Assembly (NCBI RefSeq): GCF_000150275.1
Contig: NW_002060947.1
Location: 1,021,499 to 1,085,498, forward strand
From: Trichoplax adhaerens
Lineage: Eukaryota; Placozoa; Uniplacotomia; Trichoplacea; Trichoplacidae
Direction: 5' to 3'
Length of the DNA: 64,000 nt
The notes under the pieces are model-generated. The model ran no database searches, was not told where the DNA came from, and saw only the letters and a program-made list of their open reading frames with translations. The position numbers were made by a program, and so were the translations under genes. Shown here piece after piece: positions 21,181-45,021 of this stretch (position 1 is the stretch's first letter; each line of letters begins with the position of its first letter).

Positions 21181-23563
21181 CTTTCATTAATTTATTATAA
21201 TGATTATCGGATACAAACTAGCACCGAGTTCGAGAAGACCTCCTGACGAAAATAGATAATCCTGCAAACAAAGTCAAATAAAAAAAATTCCATTACCAGA
21301 TGATCCTTACGGTAAAATTCATCAAAAATCTCAAACAGATGGTGATCAACGATTCCATCCTTGATCAAACTATATCGTACACTTGCATGAACCATGAATT
21401 TGAATCAAATTCTTCAGCAATGGCTACCTACCTGTTGCCCAATTTGGCTCTTTCTGTCCACGCTACTGATTGCAGTGGAACATTTGAATTCAAGACTTGC
21501 TGTCGTACCAGTCATGGGGAGTACGGTACTGTCAGCTGTTTTTGCCCGTGAGCCATTGCACGCTTCAGTACCGTACTGTATACTGCACACTGCACGGTCA
21601 AATGTAGTAAAACACGTGTGCACAGTACACCGGTCTCACCATCGGGTCTTTTTATTTTTATACTGCACTATGAGGGACGGCGCGCCGGTACCCTACGGTG
21701 CCAGTGAGTCAGTGCGTCTCGTCGTGGACGGATGGATGACTAGAAAATGAAATCTACAGTGCAGTACTGTACAGTGTACAGTACTGTACAAGATCGACTG
21801 AAGTCTTGGCAGCCAATCCTACAGTACTATACACTGTACACTACAGTATGTCAAGAAAAGCGTGACAGAGACACGTGACAAAGTTTATTTCTGGCCTGAC
21901 CTGACCAAACCGGACCGGACGTCCGGAACACCGGCTGGTCGACAAAGAAAGAGGAAAAAGTTGCTCACTGTAAAGCTGCTCTCTTTATTGAATCAATTGC
22001 TTTTGGATAAATTGAAATTGAACCGACAGTTAATCCATCAACTGGCGTATTATTAAAATGAAGGAGGACACATAAAATCGAGTGTTTGACAAAAGTTGTG
22101 AAATTGTCTTCCGTTCATCAACACTGATAACTTTTGAATCCAATTTTATACAGTCTCAGTAACAGCGGACAAGTGAATGTCATTCATTTACTACAAACAG
22201 TTGTGGTAAAACGGATCAAACTTTTGATTGCATTGGCTGGTTCCCCAATCAGTTTTATGAACTTAAGACGTCTTCATTGTTGACGTGTGCATTCATTTTT
22301 CAAGTAAATTGTAAACCTATTTTAAGGGGATAGTTTATAAAGGGAGCAATTGTACCCTATGCAAACATTCACTTAAGCATTTTTCGTTAATATTGGAGGC
22401 AGATAAGCTATCATAAGCATACGCACGGCTGGAGTACTTTGAAAATGGACGGAAAGTGATTGAATTTTAGGAGTTTTGTCAAGTTATGTTTTGATAATAT
22501 GCTGGCTTACTGATGCGTTGTATACTATGTCTATAGTCAGCATAAACGTCGCATATCTGGCATTAACTGCGGACTGGCTAATATTGTATTCACCGTGAGT
22601 TCATTAATGTTCTATTTTAGCTACAGATACCATGTTCAAGTTTGCATCTACGGATATACTTGTCAATGAAACATGATATTTCAGCGCTATTTGACGGGAC
22701 GGACAATGAAAAGGAATACTTTAAAGGTGTCTTTTTCTGTCAAAATAAAAGCGAGCAACAATCTTGGCAAATAATATCACAAGAACTTTTGTATTCATAG
22801 CAGCGCACAGGCAGCCAAACTGTTAGCAACGAATTAATTATAGATCACTCTTGCACAAGTTACCCGTAGAGAGTGAAATTGGCCACTATCTGCACTATCT
22901 TTAGTAGTAACGAATTATAAAGCATGTTTGCACTAGTATCCATCATATAGGGTTGATATTAAACTCAAACCATCATGAATGATAACGTCATAAATTATCA
23001 GAAATAGACGAGCGCGTGTTCAAAAATATCCAAGAGGCCAAACCAGAATTTGTGACAAGATTTGGAATCCATTCTAGAACCTATGCATGTTAACACATAA
23101 AAAATGGCACTGTAACAGTGTGAATTGCTAACGGATAACATTAGTCACAATTTCCTCTATCTCCTACTATATAGCTAACTATCAATATTGGGACACTTAG
23201 ATTATGAATATACAGTACTCCTCATTTGCCAAATTACGTAACCACTAAACTTGGATTTTAAACTTTTTATTACTCTCCGCATAGCTAATGAATAAAATAC
23301 TTCGTAATAATTATAATCATAGGTAATACAATGCCTTACTCTCGTCTATCGACAACTACGTCGTACAGTAAACGGTTCATGAACCCTATCTTCGCTGAGG
23401 TATCGAATACAATATACCGGATTAAATAAAAAAAAAAAATTAGAGGCGCCATCTGTATTTAAATTGCGGCCGTGTCTGTAGTGATAATTTAAACAAAACG
23501 GGAAAAGTTCAAATTTAGACTCAGAAGAATAAAAACGTTTTCGTTAGGGCAACTCTTGTCAAG
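21181..23563. other. intergenic region between folate receptor and ankyrin gene
   Basis: No gene is supported. The left part is the upstream region of the folate-receptor gene and contains the third GTAC cluster (21510-21860). From 22060 to 23563 I see only AT-rich sequence. An A-run near 23430 and the ATG at 23564 mark the approach to the small ankyrin gene. Confidence 0.55.
21510..21860. repeat. GTAC-palindrome cluster 3, upstream of folate receptor gene
   Basis: GTAC-based palindromes occur at 21520-21600 (ACGGTACTGT, CAGTACCGTACTG) and at 21760-21850 (overlapping GTACAGTACTGTACA words). Between them is a GC-rich patch with CGCGCCGGTACC near 21680. It is the same word family as the clusters near 11.5 and 15 kb. 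It lies 330-680 bp upstream of the folate-receptor start codon. The local ORFs are by-products of the repeat. Confidence 0.8.
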
Positions 23564-26500
23564 ATGACAATCAAATTTCACATTGATAAGGAGTACATTG
23601 GTAAATCTCCTATTCACTTTTATCTACATTTTCAACAATCTAAAGTCCAAGACTGGCATTAGTCGCTGTAAGTGGCGCATTATTTAAAGTACTATGCTGA
23701 AAACAAATTTATCTCGATCTTTCAGTCAGTACGAACTAAAACAAATACCTCCAAAGGATAGTACAGGTGCTAACATTCCTAACCGGAATTAACAGATAGA
23801 AGACAATAGCACTACAGAGTCATGGTATGATTGTCATAAACGTTTGCACGAAGTTATCATCAGATTTATTTACTCTCTAATCTGCATTTAAAGCAGTTTA
23901 GTAAACTCAATGTGAATCGATAGAATTTAGGTCGACTTCCTTCGCTTCCTGGACCTTATAATACATGTACAACTTAAAATATAAACTCAATTTGATGAAA
24001 GAAAATTAAATAAAAAAATACTGCCGTCTACATGGCATTGTTACGTGGGATTCTTATGCCGTATTTAGTCACAATGACCTAAACTACCTTAAACCAGATA
24101 TGCATTATTTTGGCTAAGTATTCTACTGTTATATATATATAAAAATATGTTCTGTCTATATTTAAGTATCCACTAGTTTCGAATATTGCCAATAATGGCA
24201 TTGAAACGCTAGCTGTAGAAGGTAAATTTGGGGAAATGCCATACTCTGTGCAGCACTGCTGGGAGCCTGTAAAACATTTGATTCTAGCTAGTATACTAGT
24301 TTCGAATATTGCCAATAATGGCATTAGATCGCTAGCTGTAGAAGTTAAATTTGGGGAAATGCCATACTCTGTGCTGCACTGCTGGGAGCCTGTAAAACAT
24401 TTGATTCTAGCTAGTATACGTTATTGTTTGAATGCATAGTATAATTTGATTAATTCTAAAAGTATCGCACTAAAGTACTTCCAATATTATGCTAATTTCG
24501 GCATTTACCAGGTCATCCACAATTTCCTTAAGTAATACTGAATACGAATCATCGTCATAGAGCAATCAAAATATCGCTTCATCTAACTTTATGATACTAA
24601 TGATAATTTAAAAGAATTATTTACCAACAGATGTACTAGATTGTGATCTTTGCTCTGTAAATATACACTGTTCATAGTACTCGTATGTCGAAGGTTATGA
24701 AAAGAATTAGCATATTACCATATTATAAATCTCCTGTAAAATGGCAGGTATTAACTGTCTTTCCTAATTAATTTTTCTCTATAAAGGCTCAAAAGTCTAA
24801 ACAGCAATCATACACTTCATTAGTTGCAGCAAAGAGCGATCCTACTGAAATCGTGTACTATTGTTATAATTGATGATAGTCTAGTAGTGTTTATATGATA
24901 TAACGACATTTTTTTAATAGTTACATGCTCTTTAAAAATGAAGATCAGCTCTATGTAAGACTCATTTCTACTGCATGATTAGTTCAGTACATCCATTATA
25001 AACAATATGATATCGATGATATTACGACGACCAGTAATTGTCACTATATTAACAAGAAATTTTAGTTTGTTACCATACTATATTGTCTAATCCATTACGC
25101 TTTAAGAAAATTTTTGTGTAAATTCAATATATAACTTGTAAATCAAGGAATATATAAATCCAATATCATTCTGGATGAAGGCAATCTTACTATCAATACC
25201 TAGACATCAATAAATACACATAATACAATATTATCAGAAAAAGACAGACAATAAATGATGTCAAATAACCTCAATTGGTCATAATAATAGCCATAATAGA
25301 TGATAGAAAGCTACAATTAATAATCTCATAAAATATTCTTGTGAAACATTGACAAACGTTTGTTATAATCTATTCCAATCGATCGATGAATGGCATATGA
25401 CAGATGGTTTATTAACAATAATTAAGATTGTTGTGAATAGGATGAGTCTAGAAGGGGTGGAGGAAAAAGATGGATATTAATAAATAAATATAATCAAAAG
25501 TGTTTTTAGTTGTTGAATATTAAAATCATTTTTCCATTTCATCTCTATACTAGCTTCCAATCAATCGAATTGACAACTCTATATTCAATAAATGCGATGG
25601 CAAGATAAAAATAGCTATCAATAAAATAATAATAGTAAGAAAGAATGAATGATATTATTCGGATCTAATACTAACTACTGTAAGGTATTCAACAATTTTT
25701 ACTGTAATCTATAAAAAATGATACCCTATATATTTGCGTATTGATGATGCAATTACAATTCAATTGTGGACAATATATGAAAGAGATATTACCATCAATT
25801 TTTAGAATTTAATCATTCACCTGGAGAGTTAGGTTATTACCCCCCACCCCACACATTTATAAAAAACGCAATACCAATTTTTACGCAAAATTCTTTCTTT
25901 ATTTTTTAATTCAAACATTACAATATAAATTGGTACCGTATCTATTATTATTATCATTTACCTTGACGACGGCATCAACGTTTATGAACTGCTTATTTTT
26001 CTTTATAAATATAGCATATCTTAGAGATTCTTTATATTTACCTTATCGGTATAATCAATTTAGTTAGTACTGTAAGTGACTAAAAGCAATCATTTAGTGT
26101 GGCAATCTTATCGATCGTCTATACATAAAAATTGAGTACTAAGCAAATCTCATAAAGTAGTAGTATCGTATCTTATTTTATTAACCACGCTAGTTGGACA
26201 TCTAAAATAGCCAGGAGTGAATCTCCGATAACATTATTACTAATATTGGATATATCGAACTTTCTTATTTACATTTTAACACAAGAATGATGAAAAATTT
26301 GAATGGTTACCAAGCCGGTAAGTTAAGAATCAAATTAGTCCAGTTAAATTAGACATTTAGGATTTAACATTTTGAAAGTTTGAAGCATAACGAGTTTCTG
26401 ATTATTGAAGTTACTTCGGAACAAGCACTATAGCTAGAGTTATTTTAATTGTACTTACAATTTATATCATAGCAATAAAATCTGTACGCAATATTTTTAG

Positions 26501-29500
26501 CGACGGACATTGCTCAATTTTCAATAAGTTAGGACATTGACTTTCTTTTACTCCCCACGATATGCAGAAACATCCATACTTCTAGTGTAGTCTTGATATT
26601 AGTCGATGGCAATTATTTCGTTCGGGTTCAATTTTAAAAACATCAACGAAAACGATTGTCATATCTTATATTAAAAGTCTACTATCTAGTTTACAATGTT
26701 GAAATCTTCTTGTAACATTTATCACCAGTTACCGTACTGAAATTTATAATCAATGCTTCCGCTAGAATTTTTCAGTTTTAGTCTGGGCTAGAACCTATAA
26801 TATTGATGTCATTTCCTATAGTGCGATGATAGCTATACAATATACTGCAATGCTATTGCAATTAATTTGTGTTACTTGCCTTTCTAACCTAGCAACCCAT
26901 ACGTATAGTTCAACATTGCAAGTTTTATGGAAATATAAAATATCAAATAATTTCCAACTGTTGTTAGGGTATCCTAAAATATAGGAAAAATTGATTTTCG
27001 TAAATATCAAGATATCGAATATTATATTAAATATTGAAAATAGCAACTGGAGATTTTTCAATTTTGGTTAGTAATTAGTGTTGCATCACCTATTATAGAA
27101 GTATTACGTTTAAAACAATTACCAATCATCAAGAATTTTATATCGTTGAATGATCCCAGCTAGTTAAATGCTAAACTTGCTTTACTAAAAGTTAAATAGA
27201 ATATTTCATGTTTAGCTGCTAATATTAACAGTATATGATGATAGTGAACCGTCAAAATGGGAATAGAACAAGTTAATATTAAACATGCTATGAACTTTTA
27301 GCATGAATTAGTTGTAAAATGTCATTTAGAAAATAGAATTGATCAATAGTCCATTTCGATAGTATATTTTAAAAATATGCCTTCAACAGCAGCTAGTGTC
27401 AGTAGTGTTTCTTTATAAAGTTGCAATATCGGATAAAAAATAGAACGTTTCGTTATTCATTATAGGGACAATAGTTATCAATCCAATTTGCGATCATCAA
27501 TTTCAATTGCTTCACATTCTATCATCACGGGACAATTAAGACTGATTTATTGACATATCATCAGTAGAAGAATTTTATTTTAAGTATTTTTAAATTCAAA
27601 TTATTCCGAATTACACTTTTATATATAAAGCAAAATTTATCTTCAAAATGAAGTAGTTCTTCCAATCTTATCTGTAAACCTCCTTGTTGTTATCTATTTT
27701 TTGCTTTTAGCTTTTGTTGGTGACTACAGGATGCTAGCACGAGCGATCGATAATGGTCAGGTAAATTATTTTCTTCCCCTACATTCGTAGGAATGTTTCT
27801 GGACTTAATGAATAATGCCAATTAGACAGAGTAACATTATTGGCACTTACTGTGATGTGAATTTATTGTAACCTTGTATTTGAATTAAGATGAAGTAATA
27901 ATTGTTCCAACATTAGACCTAATATCAATTGAAAATATAATTTGGTTTATCCTCCTAATCTTAATGCTATTAAAATTTATTACGATCTTAAGAATATTTT
28001 GCAATACCAGTAAGAGTAACCTTTAGCTACTGAATTCTACGTTTTTGGTTTTGATAAAAGATTATAATTTTGAGATATTGATCATGAACATAATTCAAAA
28101 TCCGAGCACCACTTTAAAATAATTTCTATTTGAAATCGATATAACATACAGAATGCATAGTATGGATAGAACGTGGAAGCAATTATATACACTTAGCATG
28201 ACTTTTTAAATCGGAAATATAAGATATACCTAGGCAAATAGTACCAATGCATTAAGACTAATACAATGCTCCAGAAATTAAGATGGCGGCTGGACTGTTC
28301 TACCCATTATTAGTGTTCAAGAGAAAAAGTTATCGTCAAATATAAATGACAGAAGTAATTCTGAATATTTAAGGGCCAGTGAAAATGGTATTTATTATTC
28401 TTCTATGAGTCCTAAAGTCTTTGAGAAATGTCAGTCTAGGCTTGAAATCAAGTATTATATTTAAATGCGAATTTAAAGAACCTACACTCACTACTTTAAT
28501 AGAGCCTTAAATAATTGCTTGGCCCAGATTTGAATTTTGTTTCCGTTCGATTTTCGTTAAAGGGCATCTATAGTCATGTACGAGCGTAAGTTCTTGTCGC
28601 ATTAAATCGATCAGTAACTAAATCTAACCTATTACGAGATATTTGGACTCTGTAGCGCAGGATTATAATTCATTCTGATCCCTAAGTTATTTTCCTGCCA
28701 TATTTCGATAGTTACTAAGTCACAATTGGAATCGCCCAAGAATTGGGATTATAAATTGCTTCAACTTTAAGTTAATGAAAAAGGCCTGACAAAATGTCAT
28801 TAATTTTCGGAGCAGATTCTATTCCATCTTATCTTGATAACACTGCTTTATTTACTTCAGGATATGCAAAATTAATTCAGAAATGACTTTACTGCACCTT
28901 AATAATTATGTCAGTTTCATTTTCATTTTTCATTTGAAAAATTGGCAATTGTATAACATTGGAATTTATATTTTCTTCATATTTTCTTGCCATTATATCT
29001 TAACTTCATCCCTTTCTGTTGTTACATTATTCACCCCGAGTTGCTATAGCAACGTAATGCCTAAAATTCATTCAAGTATAATCGATATCAGTATCAAGAG
29101 GTTTCTTTCTATTAATCAGCTTTGAATGCCCTAGTATTGTCTGTGCGAGATACGGATTCAGGTATCTATTATACAGAAATAAATAACATTGACAATTTCG
29201 AAATTGACGTACAGAAACATATTTCGGCTGCATGTGATCATACCCTCGAATTCGTATCTACCTTTGTTTGATCCATTGATAACCGAATACTACAAATAAA
29301 TATTGATAAAAGATGAGAGTAATTGAACTATCTAAACGTCTGCGATAAGAGATAGAATATAGCATCGTACATTATTGGGGTTAGCTTCAGAATAATTTTA
29401 TTATCGTTATCATTTATACGAAATACAAATATACGATATCATTTAATGTCAACATGTCTCGATATCCTTCGATGCTAAAATCCGTATTTAATGTATTAAA

Positions 29501-31710
29501 TTATTCACGACAAACAGATCTGAAATATCAATGTAATTATCTTTGTAAAAAATTCGTATAAAAGATTTGTGTAGCCAGCTTTCTAGGTGGAATGCGACAA
29601 TAGATTTTATTTTTTAATTTACTTCAATACGAATATATGTAAGATTTATACAGAAAGTTATTCTAAATTCGTGAATGCAACCTTAAACTTCGTTTTTTAG
29701 TAAGTCTACTCTAATAGTACGAAATTTGGGGCACTTTAGATGATTTTAATCTAAAAATTTTCTGTTTAATATCATAGTAGTACTATACTACTTGATATTT
29801 ACTCTATTATTAAATGTATAGTTAAATTCCTATACATGAACTACATATGCTGCATTATCAGTAAAAAGTAGCATCACTATTGGAATTTAAATTGTGTTAA
29901 GAATTCTTGGAAATGAGCTTTGTAAATAAGCAAATACAGGTGTTTTGAGTATCTTAATGTTTAATTGTTAATATCTAGTTACCTCATAGTAAATAATAGT
30001 GACTACAACAGGAAGTATTCACTTAAATATTATTGCTGATCATTTACTAATTGAAGGTTATTAAAAAAGATTATTTTGAATATTACATTTTCACATAGTG
30101 GTTGTTAATTTCTTAAAGGATTATGTTGATCTGAAGTTAAACCGCACTTATACAGAATGTGTTGATATCATAAATGAACTGAAATTTATTTCTGACGTAA
30201 TAACAATTAGATAAACGTTGTTGTTAAACATAAGAAATATTATCTCCATTTCTGAAAATAATATTAACGAATGACATTAATGACAACAGTAATAGTAGAG
30301 ATTTCGATCTTAATTTCCCAAGTGACTGTACAAGTACGGTATAATGCTACCATAGAAATGACCATAGTATCTAAATAGCATTAAAACTATTGTTAACTAG
30401 GTTTATTCGAATTTTACTAACAGCAATTTTATCCTTCTTTTCATGGAGATCTATATTATTAGCCGCATACTTTCATAATGTTCTTACTGATTGACAGTTA
30501 CGTAGCTGTAATAGCCTCACGGCTACTACGTTACACTAACAAAGTCTCATTTTACAACAAGCATTAAAAAAACAAGCAATAATTTCAGGAATAATCCAAA
30601 GTTGTGGATATTAGTAATTTTGCGGCACTTTAGTCGGTTAATTATATGCTATAATATTAACAATAATCCGATTATTATTGAGTACCTACAGATACAGAGA
30701 TTTAGAATTACTCTTTGACCAACTTTACTCCGAATACGCTACTGGGACATTTCTACGAAAATGGTCGTTTGAACAACTGCTCCAATAATTAGACTATGTT
30801 TTAAGTTTTTCTCATCTTTACATGTACTTAACGTCTTTCATGAAAAATCTCTGTTCAGATTAATTACAGAATTGATTACGCATAATACCATATATTCAAC
30901 AATTCCAACTCATTTATTTAAATTTACAAATATCTTCATGAATATTTTAAGTTGTAGTAGATGACTGCTTTGAAATACAGTGACAGAATTTTGTGTGGAA
31001 TATTCAAATAAATTATTTTATATTTTATATTTAAATAATCGTTGGCATAATTGTAGACTTACAATATTTAGCAGGAATATTTATAATAAGATAGATAATA
31101 CGATTATTATTGTAAGATAATATTTTTGCCCAGAATAGCCTCTTATATTCTCCACTATTAAGGTTAAACGTCCATTCTTGATAAAATTTCTACTGCTGCC
31201 TAAAATATGAACTGACAAATGCTGATTAATTTTTAGCATCCTGACGATATAGATGAAAACGGTGTTACTGCTATGCATTATGCAGCATGCAATGGAAATC
31301 TTGACTGCTTAAAATTACTTGTAGAGCATGGAGGAGATGTAAATAAAGGTGATATGAGCTGTTGTACACCATTACATTTAGCAGCTAAAAATGGTCATCT
31401 TGTATGTGTTGAATTTTTATGCCGGAATGGTGCCAATGTACAAGCAAAATCAGCGAAGGGAAACACTCCGAAGCGGATGGCAAAATTAAATTTTCACAAT
31501 CACGTAGCGAATTATGTCGGACGCTTAGGTAATTTCTAAATATATCAAATATATACGATGATCATTATATATGCCTCATATATATAGATATATATTCGAG
31601 TATATAAGTATTCATAGTATTATAGAAGGAAATTGTCTCATTAATAACAATTTTTAACATTTTTTTCATATATATTCTCAGAGCAAGAGAAGCATATGTG
31701 GGAAATATAA
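23564..31710 (+). CDS. Small ankyrin-repeat protein
   Basis: Four exons, 23564-23600, 27711-27760, 31237-31528 and 31682-31710, join in perfect phase to 408 bp (135 residues). It starts MTIKFHIDKEYI and ends EQEKHMWEI. Two and a half ankyrin repeats fill the centre: DIDENGVTAMHYAACNGNLD, CCTPLHLAAKNGH and KGNTPKRMAKLNFHNH. Such proteins bind other proteins; the partner cannot be read from sequence. The repeat layout resembles the N-terminus of SANS/USH1G and ANKS4B, but no SAM domain or PDZ ligand follows, so I assign no symbol. Introns 1 and 2 are 4.1 and 3.5 kb, far longer than others here, so exon 1 and exon 2 assignments are less certain than exon 3. The last exon has a good pyrimidine tract before its acceptor. 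Reading through exon 3 would instead stop after GRLGNF. Confidence 0.6.
23601..27710. other. long intron 1 of the small ankyrin gene
   Basis: This 4.1-kb AT-rich span contains no exon I can recognise on either strand. It carries the 123-bp tandem duplication at 24172-24418. If the small first exon is misassigned, this is intergenic. Confidence 0.45.
24172..24418. repeat. 123-bp tandem duplication
   Basis: Two almost identical copies begin with ACTAGTTTCGAATATTGCC at 24172 and 24295. Differences are few (for example GAAACG against GATCGC after GGCATT, and GTGCAGC against GTGCTGC). The unit contains the short palindrome-rich ends CTAGCTAGTATAC. Both copies allow short ORFs, but these have no family resemblance and appear on both strands. 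The duplication is recent. Confidence 0.9.
27761..31236. other. long intron 2 of the small ankyrin gene
   Basis: This 3.5-kb AT-rich interval shows no coding exons, strong repeats or RNA genes that I can identify. Confidence 0.45.
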
Positions 31711-33699
31711 AAATATAACGATATAACTAACAGGACAGCAGTTTATCTTTATAACGCCATCTGAAAGTTATAAACTTGGACTGAGATACCGTAAACTTAG
31801 ATTTAGCTTTTTATTCTTAAATATATATATATATATATATATGGCAAAGTGATATCTTAAGATCATTCTTATTAAAAAATAATTAAAGTATACAAGAAAA
31901 ACTTTATGTTTGGAAATTTTAATAATTATCCTTTGAATTTTGTTGAAATTACGGACATGATCCAGTTTTAATCAGTTTAATAAAAATGTTATTCCATTAT
32001 TGAGCCCTAAATATGTATTAATTATACTATGCTGTAAGGATCAAGGATCCCCTATTGTTCTAATAGTCTTAATTCATGTCAGTTAAGAATAATTTCCGAT
32101 TGGATCTGAATACAGGTACACTAAATCAGAAAGTACCAAGATCTGATGTAATTATATTTGATTCTTCACAACTCTCAATATAGAGTAAAAACTACACAAA
32201 ACCTCTTGCTTTTTAATTCCAAATTTTATGATTGCTTGTGACTTTGTAAATATACTTTATAATTATATTAAATTGTTTTGGAATGGAGAGCGAATAAAAT
32301 AATTGTATGAATGCTGAATAATATGTCATACGATGCTATACTTTGCAATACGATCTTGGTAACTGTCAATATAATACTAAAATTAACGGGTTGTAAATCT
32401 GCAGCAGATTGATAACGGACAGTACAATCTATAATACCATCAATTCGTACGCTAATTATTATGAATGTCTAATATCTTTATAATATGAAATTACTATCAG
32501 CATCAAAAATTGAATTTTCTATGGCGATTTCCATGCGCTATAACAATTTTAGTTGCGTGAACTTAGTAATTCCAATGCGGAGAATTTAACGAATATTTAA
32601 TGGTGTGCATTCTTACTTGAAGCATGATAAACTTTATAATAAACCTGATAACGTATAGTTCAAACTTCTTGGATGTTAAAATTTGGGAATTTTGAATCGC
32701 GTACTTTGGACTAATTTAACTAGCTGACGCGATAATTGCTTGAATATAATTAATTTCAAATACAAGTGTTGTCTGAATATAGGGAAATGATTAGGCGCTC
32801 CAATAATCTTCTTAAAAACGTAAAATATATATTACATTTTACAATTTACAATCTGTAGATTTTAAAGAAATTTAAATATCTTAGGTGTATCAGTATTCTA
32901 AATTCTAGAATAAATTCCCATGCGTTGACGTTATTGAGTCGAAATTTTATATCATCTAACTGAAATTTAGAACAGCAGCTTAGGGCACTGAATTTGTGAT
33001 ATCTGTCTACATTGCTGAAGATATAGCATAATTGCAACAGCAAACTGAAAGCCTCAAGAAAACAGGAGATATTCCTAGAACAGTTTTCGATGATTTGTAC
33101 GGGTTTCATTTCCATAATTGGATACCGTAGTTATGATTCATCGATACACTTCTTTCTTTCGATCGTCCATTTTTTATTATAAAATGAGGTTATGATATGA
33201 GTAATTAAATAAAATGCAAACCTTTATATTTTAGTGGAAGTATTTCGGGAATTAATTTCGTTGTGAATGAGATAATACCCTTCTGAAAATTTGAAGAACG
33301 AAATAAAATTTATTCCACTTTCTCCTATTCCGTATGATACGATTTAATATTGAAAGTAATAGCCGAAAAAGAATTAAAGGATATACGACATCTTAGGAGT
33401 GAATTAGTAGAAAAATTACAATCTAATTTAATTTAAATATCAAGATATTGTGTGTTTAATATCGCGTTGTTTCATGAAGGTTTTTAGGCAGAGTCTTCAA
33501 TTTACTCTTGCCATAAATCTTTCTTCTAAACTTCGGTATATTTCATTCACTAATGACAGCTATTCTTATGATTCAGACTATTTCTCATAAAATTTTTTAG
33601 ATAAAAGTATCCATGTTAACTAAAATAAGCAAACCGAAGGTATTTTCTTATTTAGCTTTATATGTAAATTCATCCCTTCTATTCATTTAAAATCTCTTT

Positions 33700-34020
33700 T
33701 AGGGTAGAACTAGCATAAACCACTTCAATCTAACTTGTAGGTATAAAATAGCTGCGATTATGTGCTATTATCATACTTTTATTAAGCGAAGTTGTATTTC
33801 TTTGACATTATTATCATCATCATAGCTTTTCTTGAATTTGCTTGAGTATAAATATGACCCCTTTTTAGAACATAACCACCATAAACTACTGTAATTTAAC
33901 TTGTAGTTTTATAGTATAGCTACGGTAATGCGTAGTTATTAGGCTTAAATCAAGCAAATTTATATATTTTGCGGATGTTACTACAGTTGTGGCATCTCTT
34001 GAATTTACTCGGAGAGTAAG
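33700..34020. repeat. diverged direct duplication, period about 174 bp
   Basis: Landmarks repeat in order: 'aaccaCTTCAATCTAACTTGTAG' near 33719 against 'aaactACTGTAATTTAACTTGTAG' near 33892, then 'tataaaatagct/tatagtatagct', then 'ATTAAGCgaa' against 'cttaaatcaagcaa', then 'CTTGAATTTgCT' against 'CTTGAATTTaCT'. Identity is low, so it is an old duplication in non-coding DNA. Confidence 0.55.
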
Positions 34021-34239
34021 GTATGATTACTTCAGATATCTTGATAGCGACATTATTATGGTAATAGTGCTCACAGAAATTGATCTCTTAGAATATTGCT
34101 CAACAATGTACAAAACTATAACATAACGTACTTTAACCATAAATTTATTGATTAAGCCGTGGAAAGAAAATATTTTGTTCATATTATAAACACATACACG
34201 TATAGTAATACGATGATTATAAAATATTTCAGAAAGCGA

Positions 34240-34395
34240 TTAGAAGATTTGAATCAATCTATATTACATATGTAAACTATTGAAAGTAAAATGATATATA
34301 ATAATATGATTTTAAAATGGCCTATAAAAGGGATTAACAATTTCTAATCAATCAATATTACATAGGCAAACTATTGAAACCGAAATGATATAGCA
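34240..34395. repeat. diverged direct duplication, period about 97 bp
   Basis: 'TCAATCtATATTACATatGtAAACTATTGAAA' near 34253 recurs as 'TCAATCaATATTACATagGcAAACTATTGAAA' near 34350, each followed by an AATGATATA block. Non-coding. Confidence 0.7.
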
Positions 34396-34914
34396 TCTTG
34401 TTTAAAAATATTTACATCCCCTAATCAGAGACAGAATGGTTTATGTTACATCAAATTGATAAGACATTGATAGCTATACACAGGCGTTATTTGATTGATT
34501 TATATCTAAAATGATTCTTAGAATGTCGTTAAGATAAACTCTAACTACTATTCAGGAAAATATTTCCTAAGTTTTGGTTGATAATTCACCTATTATAATT
34601 ACAGTATGGCTATTGACCAGTATATTGGCAATTTGAAGAAATGACGAAGGTGTAGTATTGAATTTAGGAGGCACATACAAAAGCCTAGTCGTTGAAAGTA
34701 ATAAGACTTTGAATATTTGTTAAAGTAGAGTAACTTTAATGGCTTTTTGCTAACTACCGTAGGTATTGTAAAGGTAGATTACAATTCGAAGTAGCCAATG
34801 GATAATTTACTCGTTACCTACGATAACAATTAAAAGGATTAGGATTAGTTGAGCCTTTGATACCGTTCATTTTAGACATTAAAGAGTGTCCAGCTAGTTC
34901 AAGAAATTATAAAA

Positions 34915-45021
<10,107 letters not shown>

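Larger units (their letters stand above)
31711..34914. other. convergent intergenic region, ankyrin gene / NEK1-like gene
   Basis: No gene is supported. The segment holds AT microsatellites (about 31570-31610 and 31822-31842), a diverged duplication near 33700-34020 and another near 34240-34395. The right end is the 3' flank of the NEK1-like gene. Confidence 0.55.

Noticed and set aside
21394-21750. 118-residue plus-strand ORF
   Set aside because: It overlaps GTAC cluster 3 and has no domain or splice context.
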